NCBI RefSeq assembly: GCF_000972785.3
Contig: NZ_CP011253.3
Span: 4,402,001-4,466,000, forward strand
Source: Pandoraea oxalativorans
GTDB lineage: Bacteria > Pseudomonadota > Gammaproteobacteria > Burkholderiales > Burkholderiaceae
Length of the DNA: 64,000 nucleotides
Reading direction: 5' to 3'
Made by a program: the position numbers and the translations under genes. The notes under the pieces were generated by a model. The model searched no databases. It was not told the origin of the DNA and saw only the letters and a program-made list of their open reading frames with translations. The first letter of the stretch is position 1, and every line of letters begins with the position of its first letter. Positions 56,623-64,000 of this stretch are shown one piece after another.

Positions 56623-57549
56623 ATGACCACCGCCAAACCCATCAAGCATTACCTTCAGTTTTCGGATCTGACGCTCGACGAGTATGACTACGTGCTCGAG
56701 CGCACCCGCATCCTCAAGAAGAAATTCAAGAACTACGAGACCTACCACCCGCTGCACGACCGCACGCTGGCGATGATCTTCGAGAAGAGCTCGACCCGCA
56801 CGCGTCTGTCGTTCGAGGCCGGTATCCACCAGTTGGGCGGTCACGCCGTGTTCCTGAACACCCGCGACACGCAACTCGGTCGCGGCGAGCCGATCGAAGA
56901 CGCCGCCCAGGTGATCTCCCGCATGACCGACATCATCATGATCCGTACGTTCGGCCAGGAGATCATCGAGCGCTTCGCCCAACATTCGCGTGTGCCGGTC
57001 ATCAACGGCCTGACCAACGAATACCACCCGTGTCAGGTGCTGGCGGACATCTTCACGTACTACGAGCATCGCGGCCCGATCAAGGGCAAGACGGTCACGT
57101 GGATCGGCGACGCCAACAACATGTCGTACACGTGGATTCAGGCCGCCGAGATCTTCGGCTTCCAGTTCAATATCTCGACGCCGCCGGGCTACCGCCTCGA
57201 TCAGGCAATGGTGGCCGAATCGAGCCGCCCGTTCGTGCGCGAGTTCGACGATCCGCGCGCCGCCTGCGAAGGGGCCGACCTCGTATCGACGGACGTCTGG
57301 ACCAGCATGGGCTACGAAGCGGAAAACGAGGCCCGCAAGGCCGCGTTCGCTCAATGGTGCGTGAACGCCGACCTGATGCAGCGCGCGAAGTCCGACGCCC
57401 TCTTCATGCACTGCCTGCCGGCCCACCGAGGCGAAGAAGTGTCTGCGGATGTCATCGACGGCGCACAAAGCGTCGTCTGGGACGAAGCCGAGAACCGTCT
57501 GCACGTGCAGAAGGCGCTTATGGAGTTCCTGATGCTGGGCCGCGTCTGA
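56623..57549 (+). CDS. argF: Ornithine carbamoyltransferase
   Basis: The protein is 308 residues from the ATG at 56623. The carbamoyl-phosphate site STRTR is at 57-61, the HxxQ-type NEYHPCQVLAD follows, and the ornithine site HCLPAHRGE is at about 263-271. It makes citrulline in arginine synthesis. The gene has its own strong terminator and is probably monocistronic. No obvious ARG box was recognised upstream. Confidence 0.98.
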   Translation: MTTAKPIKHYLQFSDLTLDEYDYVLERTRILKKKFKNYETYHPLHDRTLAMIFEKSSTRTRLSFEAGIHQLGGHAVFLNTRDTQLGRGEPIEDAAQVISRMTDIIMIRTFGQEIIERFAQHSRVPVINGLTNEYHPCQVLADIFTYYEHRGPIKGKTVTWIGDANNMSYTWIQAAEIFGFQFNISTPPGYRLDQAMVAESSRPFVREFDDPRAACEGADLVSTDVWTSMGYEAENEARKAAFAQWCVNADLMQRAKSDALFMHCLPAHRGEEVSADVIDGAQSVVWDEAENRLHVQKALMEFLMLGRV

Positions 57550-57608
57550 CGCCTCCAGCGCACACGACGCAGCGCACGCAGGTCCGCCGGAGCCCTCGGC
57601 CCGGCGAT

Positions 57609-57646
57609 ACCGCCCGGACTGGCGCAATGCCGTCCGGGCGGTTTTT
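57609..57646 (+). terminator. argF terminator
   Basis: An 11-bp stem ACCGCCCGGAC (57609-57619) and GTCCGGGCGGT (57632-57642) ends in TTTTT. The remaining gap to ppnP (57647-57934) has no gene and carries the NtrC-like site. Confidence 0.93.
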
Positions 57647-57780
57647 CGTTACCCCACCGCGATTAGCGTTCCGCTATCATCGCTGACGCGCACCGTCGGC
57701 ATTCTCGTGATGCCGCGCGCTTCATCGCGATACGACACAGCGCCCCGCCCATCAGAGCATTTCGGTATTTGCATTGACGA

Positions 57781-57817
57781 GCACCACATTGGTGCAATTT
57801 CGTTGTGCATTGCACAA
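57781..57817. promoter_or_regulatory. NtrC-like site and second dyad upstream of ppnP
   Basis: GCACCA-CAT-TGGTGC (57781-57795) matches the NtrC consensus of two 6-bp inverted arms with a 3-base spacer. It is followed by a second dyad TTGTGCA-T-TGCACAA (57803-57817). They lie 118-154 bases upstream of ppnP, a usual distance for an enhancer. No convincing sigma54 -24/-12 element was found between them and the gene. Confidence 0.45.
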
Positions 57818-57934
57818 AATTCCGCCGGGTGGACGCTCGAAACGTGCTAGCATGAATTTACGCCTGGTCCCCACCGGCCCGGCATATTGACTCTCCATCG
57901 CGGCATTCGCTCGCATTCGACACAGCATTCGGTC

Positions 57935-58267
57935 ATGACGCAAATTGCACCTCAGGCAACTCAGTTCGACAACGTTTCCGTAATCAAGCGCGCCAACACG
58001 TACTTCGACGGCAAGTGCGTTTCGCACACCGTCCTGTTCCCGGACGGCACGCGCAAGACGCTGGGTGTGATTTTCCCGGCCACGCTCCAGTTCGGTACCG
58101 ATGCGCCTGAGATCATGGAAGTCACGGGCGGCCGCTGCCGCATTCGTCTGGCAGGTCAGACCGAGTGGCAAGAGTACGCTGCCGGTCAGGAGTTCTCCGT
58201 GCCGGGCAATAGCAAGTTCGATATCGAGGTCGTGGAGACGCTCGATTACGTTTGCCATTACGGCTAA
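57935..58267 (+). CDS. ppnP: Pyrimidine/purine nucleoside phosphorylase PpnP
   Basis: The protein is 110 residues from the ATG at 57935; the frame is open upstream without a ribosome site. It is a small cupin of the YaiE/DUF1255 family: [25 protein letters not shown] and the C-terminal [16 protein letters not shown] are diagnostic. PpnP splits many ribonucleosides with phosphate. Two dyads lie upstream, one resembling an NtrC site, which would fit use of nucleosides as a nitrogen source. Confidence 0.93.
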   Translation: MTQIAPQATQFDNVSVIKRANTYFDGKCVSHTVLFPDGTRKTLGVIFPATLQFGTDAPEIMEVTGGRCRIRLAGQTEWQEYAAGQEFSVPGNSKFDIEVVETLDYVCHYG

Positions 58268-58353
58268 CCGTCCGGCCAGCATCGCGACGGCGCGGGGTCT
58301 CCCGCGTCATCGCCCTCTCGCCGGTTCAGCGCGGCCCGGCGCCGCTTCCCACT

Positions 58354-59727
58354 ATGTCGCGACTGCCTCCCGAATCGGCCAACCCTGCTGCCGGCCAAGC
58401 GTCCGATGTGCCTGAATCGTCTGACGCGCACGTGCCTCACACGCCCCGCTCGTCCCACACGCCCCACACGCCCTTACCCGCGCTCGATACGTCTGCAGCG
58501 TCACCTCTGACGTCGGCAGAAGCGTTACACACGCGGCCCGGCCCATCGGAAGCGTCCGACACCCAGCCGGACCTCGAACCGACGGACGTCCCGTTGCTTC
58601 CCCCCGACGACCACCGCGCTAGCGCGAAAGCGAAGTCCTCCCGCGCCCGGCGCAACAACGGTGGACGCAAGGGCATCGACCTCGGCCTGCAAGGCGGTGG
58701 CGCGCACGGTGCGTACACGTGGGGGGTGCTCGACAAGCTGCTGGAAGACGGACGTCTGGAATTCGAAGGTATCAGCGGCGCGTCCGCAGGCACGATGAAC
58801 GCCGTGGTGCTCGCGCACGGTCTGCTCGACCGTCCCAACGTCGATCCGCGCGAGAAGGCCCGCGAGGCGTTGCATAGCTTCTGGCTGGGCGTTTCGCAAG
58901 CCGGATCGTCGGCCACCGCCTGGGCGCAAACCGTCTTCAGCTGGCTCAACGGGCGTCCGACCGAGTATCCCGTCTGGCACGACTGGATGCAGAGCATGCA
59001 GCAGTGGATGATGCCCTTCGCACAACCGCCGGCCGAGATCAATCCACTGCGCACCGTACTCGAAGCGCAAGTCGATTTCGAGCGCCTGCGCGAGAGCACC
59101 ACGACGCATCTGTTCGTCTCCGCGACGAACATCCGCACCGGCAACATCCGCATCTTCCGCACGCATGAGATCACGCTCGACGTGGCGATGGCGTCTGCCT
59201 GCCTGCCGTGGCTGTTCAAACCGGTGAAGATCGACGAGGACTTTTTCTGGGATGGGGGCTATCTCGGCAACCCGCCCCTGTACCCGTTCTATTACGAGAC
59301 GCTCACGAGCGACATCCTGATCGTGCATATCAACCCGATCGAGCGCAAGGAGAAGCCGGTGCTGCCGGGACAGATCATGAACCGCGTGAACGAGATCACG
59401 TTCAACGCGTCGCTGCAACGCGAATTCCGCGCGATCTCGTTCGTGCACAAGCTGCTCGACGAGGGATGGCTGAAGCCGGAGTTTCGCGATCGTCTGAAGT
59501 ACCCGCTGATCCACTCGATTCGCGCGGACAAGGAGCTTTACGACTTGTCCTCGTCGACGAAATTCGTCACCGACTGGCACTTCCTCACGACGCTGCGCGA
59601 TCGGGGTCGCGAGGCCGCCGAGCGCTGGCTGGCGGCGCATTTCGACGACGTCGGCGTGCGCTCCACGGTGGATCTGAAGCGCGATTATCTGCAACGTCTG
59701 CCGGACGCCACCGCCATCAAAGCATGA
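58354..59727 (+). CDS. Patatin-like phospholipase
   Basis: The protein is 457 residues. The first 105 are low-complexity Pro/Ser/Thr/Ala-rich, partly from a 9-bp repeat in the DNA. The patatin domain then shows the oxyanion loop GGGAHG (114-119), nucleophile motif GASAG with Ser144, and the dyad Asp of DGG (Asp300). It should hydrolyse acyl ester bonds of phospholipids. There is no signal peptide. The 3' end overlaps the convergent murB by 11 bases. Cellular role (membrane turnover or storage polymer) is unknown. Confidence 0.9.
   Translation: MSRLPPESANPAAGQASDVPESSDAHVPHTPRSSHTPHTPLPALDTSAASPLTSAEALHTRPGPSEASDTQPDLEPTDVPLLPPDDHRASAKAKSSRARRNNGGRKGIDLGLQGGGAHGAYTWGVLDKLLEDGRLEFEGISGASAGTMNAVVLAHGLLDRPNVDPREKAREALHSFWLGVSQAGSSATAWAQTVFSWLNGRPTEYPVWHDWMQSMQQWMMPFAQPPAEINPLRTVLEAQVDFERLRESTTTHLFVSATNIRTGNIRIFRTHEITLDVAMASACLPWLFKPVKIDEDFFWDGGYLGNPPLYPFYYETLTSDILIVHINPIERKEKPVLPGQIMNRVNEITFNASLQREFRAISFVHKLLDEGWLKPEFRDRLKYPLIHSIRADKELYDLSSSTKFVTDWHFLTTLRDRGREAAERWLAAHFDDVGVRSTVDLKRDYLQRLPDATAIKA
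58435..58473. repeat. 9-bp array inside the patatin N-terminal coding region
   Basis: Units CCTCACACG, CCCCGCTCG, TCCCACACG, CCCCACACG and a partial CCC encode a [13 protein letters not shown] segment. Because the unit is a multiple of three, copy-number change would keep the frame. Confidence 0.75.
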
Positions 59728-60742
59728 GCGGTTCGGGATCGAGCGAGATGCCGAAGCGTTCCCGAACGCTGGCCTGCACGGCGCGGGCCAGCGCCACGAT
59801 ATCGGCCCCCGTGGCCCCTCCGCGATTGACGAGCACCAGCGCCTGGCGCTCGTGCACGCCCGCGTTTCCGACGGTCTTGCCGCGCCAGCCACACTGATCG
59901 ATCAGCCATCCGGCGGCGACCTTCCATGCGCCGTCGGGCTGCGCATAGCCGACCGCCTGCGGGAAACGCGCGCGAAGCGCCTCGAACGTGGCGGCGTCCA
60001 CGACGGGATTCTTGAAGAAGCTTCCGGCGTTGCCAAGTTGCGCGGGATCCGGCAGCTTGCGGCGGCGAATGTCGACGACCGCATCGAAAATCTGGCGCGC
60101 ATCGGGTTCTGCTATACCGGCATCGGCCAGTGTTCGCGACACGTCGGCATACCCGGTCACGGCGTGCCAGGGCTGCGGCAGGCGCAGCGTCACGGCCACG
60201 ATGATGTAGCGGCCCGGTTCGCGCTTGAACAGCGAATCCCGATAGCCGAAAGCGCAATCGTCGCGCGAGCATGTGACGAACGCCCCGGTCGTCGTATCGA
60301 GCGCACGCACTTCATGGAAGCGCTCGGCGAGTTCCAGCCCGTAGGCGCCGATGTTCTGGATCGGCGCGGCCCCCAGCGTGCCGGGAATCAGCGCCAGGTT
60401 TTCCAGGCCGGGACAGTCTTGCGAGAGCGTCCAGTCGACGAAATCGTGCCAGACTTCACCCGCCCCGCCGCGCACATAGCGCGCGCACGGATCTGCGGGA
60501 TTGTCGGGCAGACGTTCGCGATGACGAATGGCCATGCGCAGCACCACGCCGTCGAAGTCACGCGTGAGCACGAGGTTGCTGCCGCCGCCGAGCACGAGAC
60601 GCGGCAGTCCGGCCAGTTCGGGCAAGGCGAGCGCGTCGAGCAGCGCCGCTTCGCTGTCGATGGTCACGACGTAGCGGGCAGTGGCGGGCAGACCGAAGGT
60701 GTTGAATTCGCGCAGGCTGACGTCGCGTTGCAACTGAAGCAT
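59717..60742 (-). CDS. murB: UDP-N-acetylenolpyruvoylglucosamine reductase
   Basis: The protein is 341 residues from the ATG at 60742; an Arg-rich upstream frame is a shadow of the GAC/GCC repeat region. FAD-binding [10 protein letters not shown], the [17 protein letters not shown] segment and the catalytic [12 protein letters not shown] (Ser) show type I MurB. It reduces UDP-GlcNAc-enolpyruvate to UDP-MurNAc in peptidoglycan synthesis. It converges on and overlaps the patatin gene by 11 bases and is divergent from yajQ. Confidence 0.97.
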   Translation of the reverse strand: MLQLQRDVSLREFNTFGLPATARYVVTIDSEAALLDALALPELAGLPRLVLGGGSNLVLTRDFDGVVLRMAIRHRERLPDNPADPCARYVRGGAGEVWHDFVDWTLSQDCPGLENLALIPGTLGAAPIQNIGAYGLELAERFHEVRALDTTTGAFVTCSRDDCAFGYRDSLFKREPGRYIIVAVTLRLPQPWHAVTGYADVSRTLADAGIAEPDARQIFDAVVDIRRRKLPDPAQLGNAGSFFKNPVVDAATFEALRARFPQAVGYAQPDGAWKVAAGWLIDQCGWRGKTVGNAGVHERQALVLVNRGGATGADIVALARAVQASVRERFGISLDPEPLML

Positions 60743-60853
60743 GGAATATGGGCAGACCAGTGGGTGTCGCCGTGCCGGACATCGTCCGGAGGGGGACGCG
60801 GGACCGACGGCTGAATTACAATGTCGGGCGAAAGAATTTTGCGCATCATTATA

Positions 60854-60880
60854 CCGACGACGACGCCGACGACGCCGACG
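60854..60880. repeat. 9-bp array in the murB-yajQ gap
   Basis: CCGACGACG, then two exact copies of ACGCCGACG, in the 225-base divergent region. Same unit length as the other arrays. The rest of the gap contains both promoters, not individually resolved. Confidence 0.7.
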
Positions 60881-60967
60881 GCACCGGCCGCGGCGCGGCC
60901 GCCCGCCGGCCTTACACGGCACGCCTGCGTGCCATTTCACGAACCCTTAGGAATTCAGGAGAGCCAG

Positions 60968-61453
60968 ATGCCATCGTTTGACGTGGTTAGCGAAGCCAAC
61001 ATGGTAGAGGTCAAGAACGCGATCGAGCAGGCCAACAAGGAAATCTCGACGCGCTTCGACTTCAAGGGATCGGACTCGCGCGTCGAGCACAAGGAGCAGG
61101 AACTCACGCTCTTCGCCGACGACAACTTCAAGCTCGATCAGGTCACGCAGGTGCTCGTCGCGAAGATGGCCAAGCGTAACGTCGACGTGCGTTTTCTCGA
61201 CTACGGCAAGGTCGAGAAAATCAGTGGCGACAAGGTCAAGCAGGTCGTGAAGGTCAAGAAGGGCGTCGAAGGCGACTTGGCCAAGAAGATCGTGCGCATC
61301 ATCAAGGACAGCAAGATGAAGGTGCAGGCGAGCATTCAGGGCGACAGCGTTCGCGTCGCGGGCGCCAAGCGCGACGACCTGCAAAGCGCAATGGCGCTGC
61401 TGCGCAAGGATGTCACCGACACGCCGCTCGACTTCAACAACTTCCGCGACTAA
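60968..61453 (+). CDS. yajQ: YajQ family nucleotide-binding protein
   Basis: The protein is 161 residues from the ATG at 60968, preceded by AGGAGAG. It begins [21 protein letters not shown] and has two ferredoxin-like domains ([35 protein letters not shown]). YajQ proteins bind nucleotides, and in Xanthomonas and Pseudomonas they bind cyclic di-GMP and act with a LysR regulator. Whether that holds here is unknown, although an HD-GYP phosphodiesterase is also encoded in the window. A strong terminator follows. Confidence 0.96.
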   Translation: MPSFDVVSEANMVEVKNAIEQANKEISTRFDFKGSDSRVEHKEQELTLFADDNFKLDQVTQVLVAKMAKRNVDVRFLDYGKVEKISGDKVKQVVKVKKGVEGDLAKKIVRIIKDSKMKVQASIQGDSVRVAGAKRDDLQSAMALLRKDVTDTPLDFNNFRD

Positions 61454-61516
61454 GCGTTACCGCGTCGATTGCCCCGTCTTCCGGCCCACACGTTGGCCCA
61501 CCGGAAAGGCGGACAC

Positions 61517-61549
61517 AAAAAACCCGCAGATTCGCTGCGGGTTTTTTAT
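61517..61549. terminator. Terminator between yajQ and plsY
   Basis: A perfect 13-bp stem AAAAAACCCGCAG (61517-61529) and CTGCGGGTTTTTT (61535-61547) with an ATTCG loop. A/T-rich ends let it work on both strands for the convergent genes. Confidence 0.95.
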
Positions 61550-61593
61550 TGGGCCGACGCTCGCGCGACGGGCAGTCCATCCGCCCGATCCGG

Positions 61594-62199
61594 TCACGAC
61601 TTCTTCTGCCCGATGCGGCTTTCCTTGCCTGCGATCAGCTTGCCGATATTCGCGCGATGGCGATAGATCAGCAGGATCGCCATGACGATCACCGCCGGGG
61701 AGTACGGCCCGAAGCCGTACATGAAGACGTAGTAAAGGGGCGCAAACACGGCCGCGACCAGCGCGGCGAGCGACGAATAGCGGAAAAAGATCGCGATGAT
61801 CAGCCACGTCGCCATCACCGCCAGACCCAGCATCGGACTGACGGCAAACAACACGCCTGCGGCCGTCGCCACGCCCTTGCCACCGGCGAAACGCAGGAAC
61901 ACCGGGTACAAATGGCCAAGGAACACGGCGAGCGCCACTGCCGCCAGTCCGAAATCGCCCACACCCCAGGCGTCGGCGAAGCGTTCCGCCAGATAAACCG
62001 CGAGCCAGCCCTTGAGTGCGTCGCCTATCAACGTCAGGATGGCGGCCTTCTTGTTGCCCGAACGCAGTACGTTCGTGGCGCCCGGGTTGCCCGAGCCGTA
62101 ACTGCGCGGGTCCGCGAGGCCCATCGTGCGGCTGACGATCACCGCAAACGGCACCGAGCCGATCAGATACGCGAGAACGATAAAAACCAGTGTGGCCAT
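61594..62199 (-). CDS. plsY: Glycerol-3-phosphate acyltransferase PlsY
   Basis: The protein is 201 residues with five membrane helices. The three PlsY motifs are visible: [10 protein letters not shown]...[28 protein letters not shown] and a C-terminal [19 protein letters not shown]. It acylates glycerol-3-phosphate from acyl-phosphate, the first step in phospholipid synthesis. It is the only gene on its strand in this stretch. Confidence 0.97.
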   Translation of the reverse strand: MATLVFIVLAYLIGSVPFAVIVSRTMGLADPRSYGSGNPGATNVLRSGNKKAAILTLIGDALKGWLAVYLAERFADAWGVGDFGLAAVALAVFLGHLYPVFLRFAGGKGVATAAGVLFAVSPMLGLAVMATWLIIAIFFRYSSLAALVAAVFAPLYYVFMYGFGPYSPAVIVMAILLIYRHRANIGKLIAGKESRIGQKKS

Positions 62200-62420
62200 G
62201 AACTTCGTGCGAGTGGAGGACTTGTAATGGCCGCCATTCTACTTGAGACGCCGAGTCGCCCCATTCTGGCAAACACGGGGTTGCGCGCCGGGCCTCGACC
62301 TTTTTGGGAAATTACGCCAACTCGCCTCATGCACCGCAGATTGCGGAACTGACATTTACAGACGCCGGTCATTCTCGCATGCGGACTGTGCAGGCCCGCG
62401 CTGGGGAGGCAGATAGAAAA

Positions 62421-63089
62421 GTGATTAAGATTCGCGTCGCAATCGCTGACCATCATCCGGTCGTCATTGCGGGACTGGCACATGCGTTCGGCAAATGGCC
62501 CACGCTGGAAGTGCTTGGCGCCGCACACGACGGGGCGGGCGTCATCGAACTGTTGCGTCGGTCCCCGTGCGACGTTCTGGTGATCGATCCCACCATGCCC
62601 CGCGGCAAATACGGCGACGGCCTGCCGCTGATCGCAACGTTGCGTCGCAAGTTTCCCTGCGTCCGAATTCTGGTGCTGACGGCGATGACAGACGCGCCGA
62701 TGGCGCGCCAGATTACCGATCTCGGTGTCGCATCGACACTCTGCAAATCGCAAAGCATCGACGACGTTATTGCAGCCGTCCATGCGGTCCATGACGGATT
62801 GCGCCAGGCGCGTCGTGCAACGCCCGCAGGCGCGGCGCCCGAGTCTCGTACGACATTGCTGAGTCAGCGCGAGGTGCAGGTGCTACGCATGTACGTTTCG
62901 GGGATGTCGATCACCGCCATCGCCGCAAAGCTTTATCGAACCAAGCAGACGGTCAGCGCGCAGAAGCGCAGTGTCATGCGCAAACTCGGTGTCGAATGCG
63001 ATGCGCAGCTCTTTCGCTTCGCGCTACAGGCCGACCTGCAAGATGAAGCGCCGGTCATGCGCTCCATAAGCGACGTCGACGCGGCCTGA
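62421..63089 (+). CDS. LuxR/RcsB-type response regulator (CblR-like)
   Basis: The protein is 222 residues with a GTG start at 62421, 12 bases after GGAGG; an ATG at 62379 is an alternative. The receiver domain has Asp56 (LVIDPTMP), the Thr in LVLTAM and the Lys in LCKSQS. The usual second acidic residue of the pocket is His11 (IADHHP). The C-terminal LuxR-type helix-turn-helix (LSQREVQVLRMYVSGMSITAIA...TVSAQKRSVMRKLGV) is closest to RcsB, EvgA and CblR. It likely controls the adjacent pilus genes. No sensor kinase is in the window. Confidence 0.88.
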   Translation: MIKIRVAIADHHPVVIAGLAHAFGKWPTLEVLGAAHDGAGVIELLRRSPCDVLVIDPTMPRGKYGDGLPLIATLRRKFPCVRILVLTAMTDAPMARQITDLGVASTLCKSQSIDDVIAAVHAVHDGLRQARRATPAGAAPESRTTLLSQREVQVLRMYVSGMSITAIAAKLYRTKQTVSAQKRSVMRKLGVECDAQLFRFALQADLQDEAPVMRSISDVDAA

Positions 63090-63110
63090 CCTGCTCTTCG
63101 ACGTCCTCGG

Positions 63111-64000
63111 TCACATTCGCGCAGCGTCGACGAACATCTCGATTCTGAGCGGCCCCTCGAAACTTCCTGCGTCTTTCTCTCTTTCGACGAACGGCACAAC
63201 CTCGAAGGCGAGCGTGCCCGGCGTACAGGCCACCGGCGCCGGAATCCCCGGCAACCGCACAATGCGAATCGGCGCCTGCGCCACCGAGGTGAAAGACGTG
63301 CCCACGGTGTCGCCGACATTCACCCACCGGTGCGCACCGGCATACGTCAGTCCGACCCGATATTCGATTCGTTGCCGAGGTTGCGAGCCGTCGGTCCCTC
63401 GTCTCACGAGCAATCCGTTTCCGGGAGGTCTCGCGGGGAAATTCGCACGTGCGTCACTGGCACGCACACGTAATGCGCCGGGGGAGTTCGAGCCGAACCC
63501 GTCGTAGAAGCACATGTCGACCGACCTCCCGCCATACACGATCGGCACGAAGTTGGGACCGGGGCGGCGTCTCAGATCCAGCGCAACACGAGGCGAAATG
63601 CTCGATAGCGTCGGAAAGTAAATTTGCGCGTTCTGGTTATCCGTCACCCGAAGCTCGATGTCATAGCTGTGGGTGGCGCTCGGTACCGGGTTTTCAAGTT
63701 CCCGGACATAGAACTCCAGGCGTGCACGCCAGAGACCGCCAACCGGAATTTTTTGCAATTCGGCGCGACTTATCGACAACGTATATCGCGACACATCGTA
63801 GGGACCTGCCTGACATCTGCCACGGTCGCGGTTACTGTGAAACGGTGTATTGACGTGGGTACAGGTACTGCCCGACACGGTAATGACCTTGATCGCACCC
63901 ACAACCAGATCTACCTGAAGCTTGGAACGCTCTTCCATGAATCGCAGCGTGATTGATGTAGGCGTCGGCGCGAACACGTTGGCTGGCCTAACGGGACAAG
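63111..64000 (-). CDS. CfaE/CblD-like fimbrial tip adhesin (partial)
   Basis: The reading frame is open to the right edge, so the N-terminus is missing; at least 296 residues are present. It has VDMCFYDGFGSNSPGALRVRASD and a C-terminal VRLPGIPAPVACTPGTL...GSFEGPLRIEMF, which resembles the pilin domain of the minor adhesins of alternate (class 5) chaperone-usher pili such as CFA/I CfaE and the Burkholderia cable pilus CblD. Cysteines at DMCF and VACT fit the known disulfides. It would be the pilus initiator/tip. The major pilin, usher and chaperone genes should lie beyond the window. Confidence 0.72.
   Translation of the reverse strand, partial: CPVRPANVFAPTPTSITLRFMEERSKLQVDLVVGAIKVITVSGSTCTHVNTPFHSNRDRGRCQAGPYDVSRYTLSISRAELQKIPVGGLWRARLEFYVRELENPVPSATHSYDIELRVTDNQNAQIYFPTLSSISPRVALDLRRRPGPNFVPIVYGGRSVDMCFYDGFGSNSPGALRVRASDARANFPARPPGNGLLVRRGTDGSQPRQRIEYRVGLTYAGAHRWVNVGDTVGTSFTSVAQAPIRIVRLPGIPAPVACTPGTLAFEVVPFVEREKDAGSFEGPLRIEMFVDAARM

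Noticed and set aside
56328..56645. 105-codon minus-strand frame upstream of argF
   Set aside because: It overlaps the argF start and the inverted-repeat segment, with no ribosome site or family resemblance.
57818..57934. Sigma54 promoter for ppnP
   Set aside because: I looked for GG-N10-GC between the NtrC-like dyads and the start and found no convincing match.

Overview
The window is about 64 kb of high-GC, gene-dense chromosome with no rRNA, tRNA, insertion sequence, prophage or CRISPR array that I can see. Gene content and order (fkpB-ispH, rpmB-rpmG, ribF-ileS-lspA-coaBC, exbB-exbD-lpxK-ycaR-kdsB-adk, rpsT-DUF3579-argF, nadB against nadC-nadA) are those of Burkholderiales. A CblD-type pilus adhesin and a nag-type salicylate hydroxylase point to Burkholderiaceae, most likely Pandoraea or a close relative. 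The genus is inferred from the sequence and was not searched.

Layout. Positions 1-4.6 kb hold a branched-chain amino acid ABC transporter operon on the minus strand, followed by a 770-base AT-rich gap. Positions 5.3-8.3 kb hold fkpB-ispH (minus), radC, and ribosomal proteins L28/L33. Positions 8.5-12.3 kb hold de novo NAD synthesis: nadB facing nadC-nadA across a 15-bp-stem bidirectional terminator. Positions 12.4-17.5 kb (minus) hold a fatty acid desaturase, an MscS-type channel, an RsmB-like rRNA methyltransferase and purN. Positions 17.7-26.7 kb (plus) hold ribF-ileS-lspA-coaBC, then an MFS permease and a flavin monooxygenase, then dut. Positions 26.8-30.0 kb hold clpS-clpA (minus) and the cold-shock gene cspA.

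Positions 30.6-39.4 kb are the accessory part. A complete four-gene nag-type salicylate 5-hydroxylase (reductase, large and small oxygenase subunits, Rieske ferredoxin) lies divergent from its NahR/NagR-like LysR regulator. It is followed by a glycosyltransferase, a second LysR/dehydrogenase pair, a VOC protein and an unrecognised exported protein. No gentisate-cleavage genes are in the window.

Positions 39.6-46.4 kb hold icd, rluE, two tandem Asr-like basic periplasmic peptides, a DUF192 protein, an HD-GYP phosphodiesterase, sodB and xseA. Positions 46.4-52.6 kb hold a DnaA-box cluster, then exbB-exbD-lpxK-ycaR-kdsB (envelope and Kdo/lipid A synthesis), adk, an acyl-CoA-type SDR and an Mpo1-like protein. 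Positions 52.7-62.2 kb hold a SirB1-like protein, murJ, rpsT, DUF3579, argF, ppnP, a patatin phospholipase, murB, yajQ and plsY. The right edge (62.4-64 kb) holds an RcsB/CblR-like response regulator beside a truncated CfaE/CblD-type tip adhesin, so an alternate chaperone-usher pilus locus probably continues beyond the window.

Most informative non-coding signals: a recurring family of degenerate 9-bp tandem arrays, mostly at gene ends and gaps; a TCTTATATAAGA palindrome at two loci; an inverted repeat in the nagAa-nagR gap; an NtrC-like site upstream of ppnP; a DnaA-box cluster before exbB; and a terminator-like hairpin inside the cspA leader. I did not find a clearly new multi-gene system. 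The strongest leads are these repeats and operators, the small exported proteins and the edge of the pilus locus.
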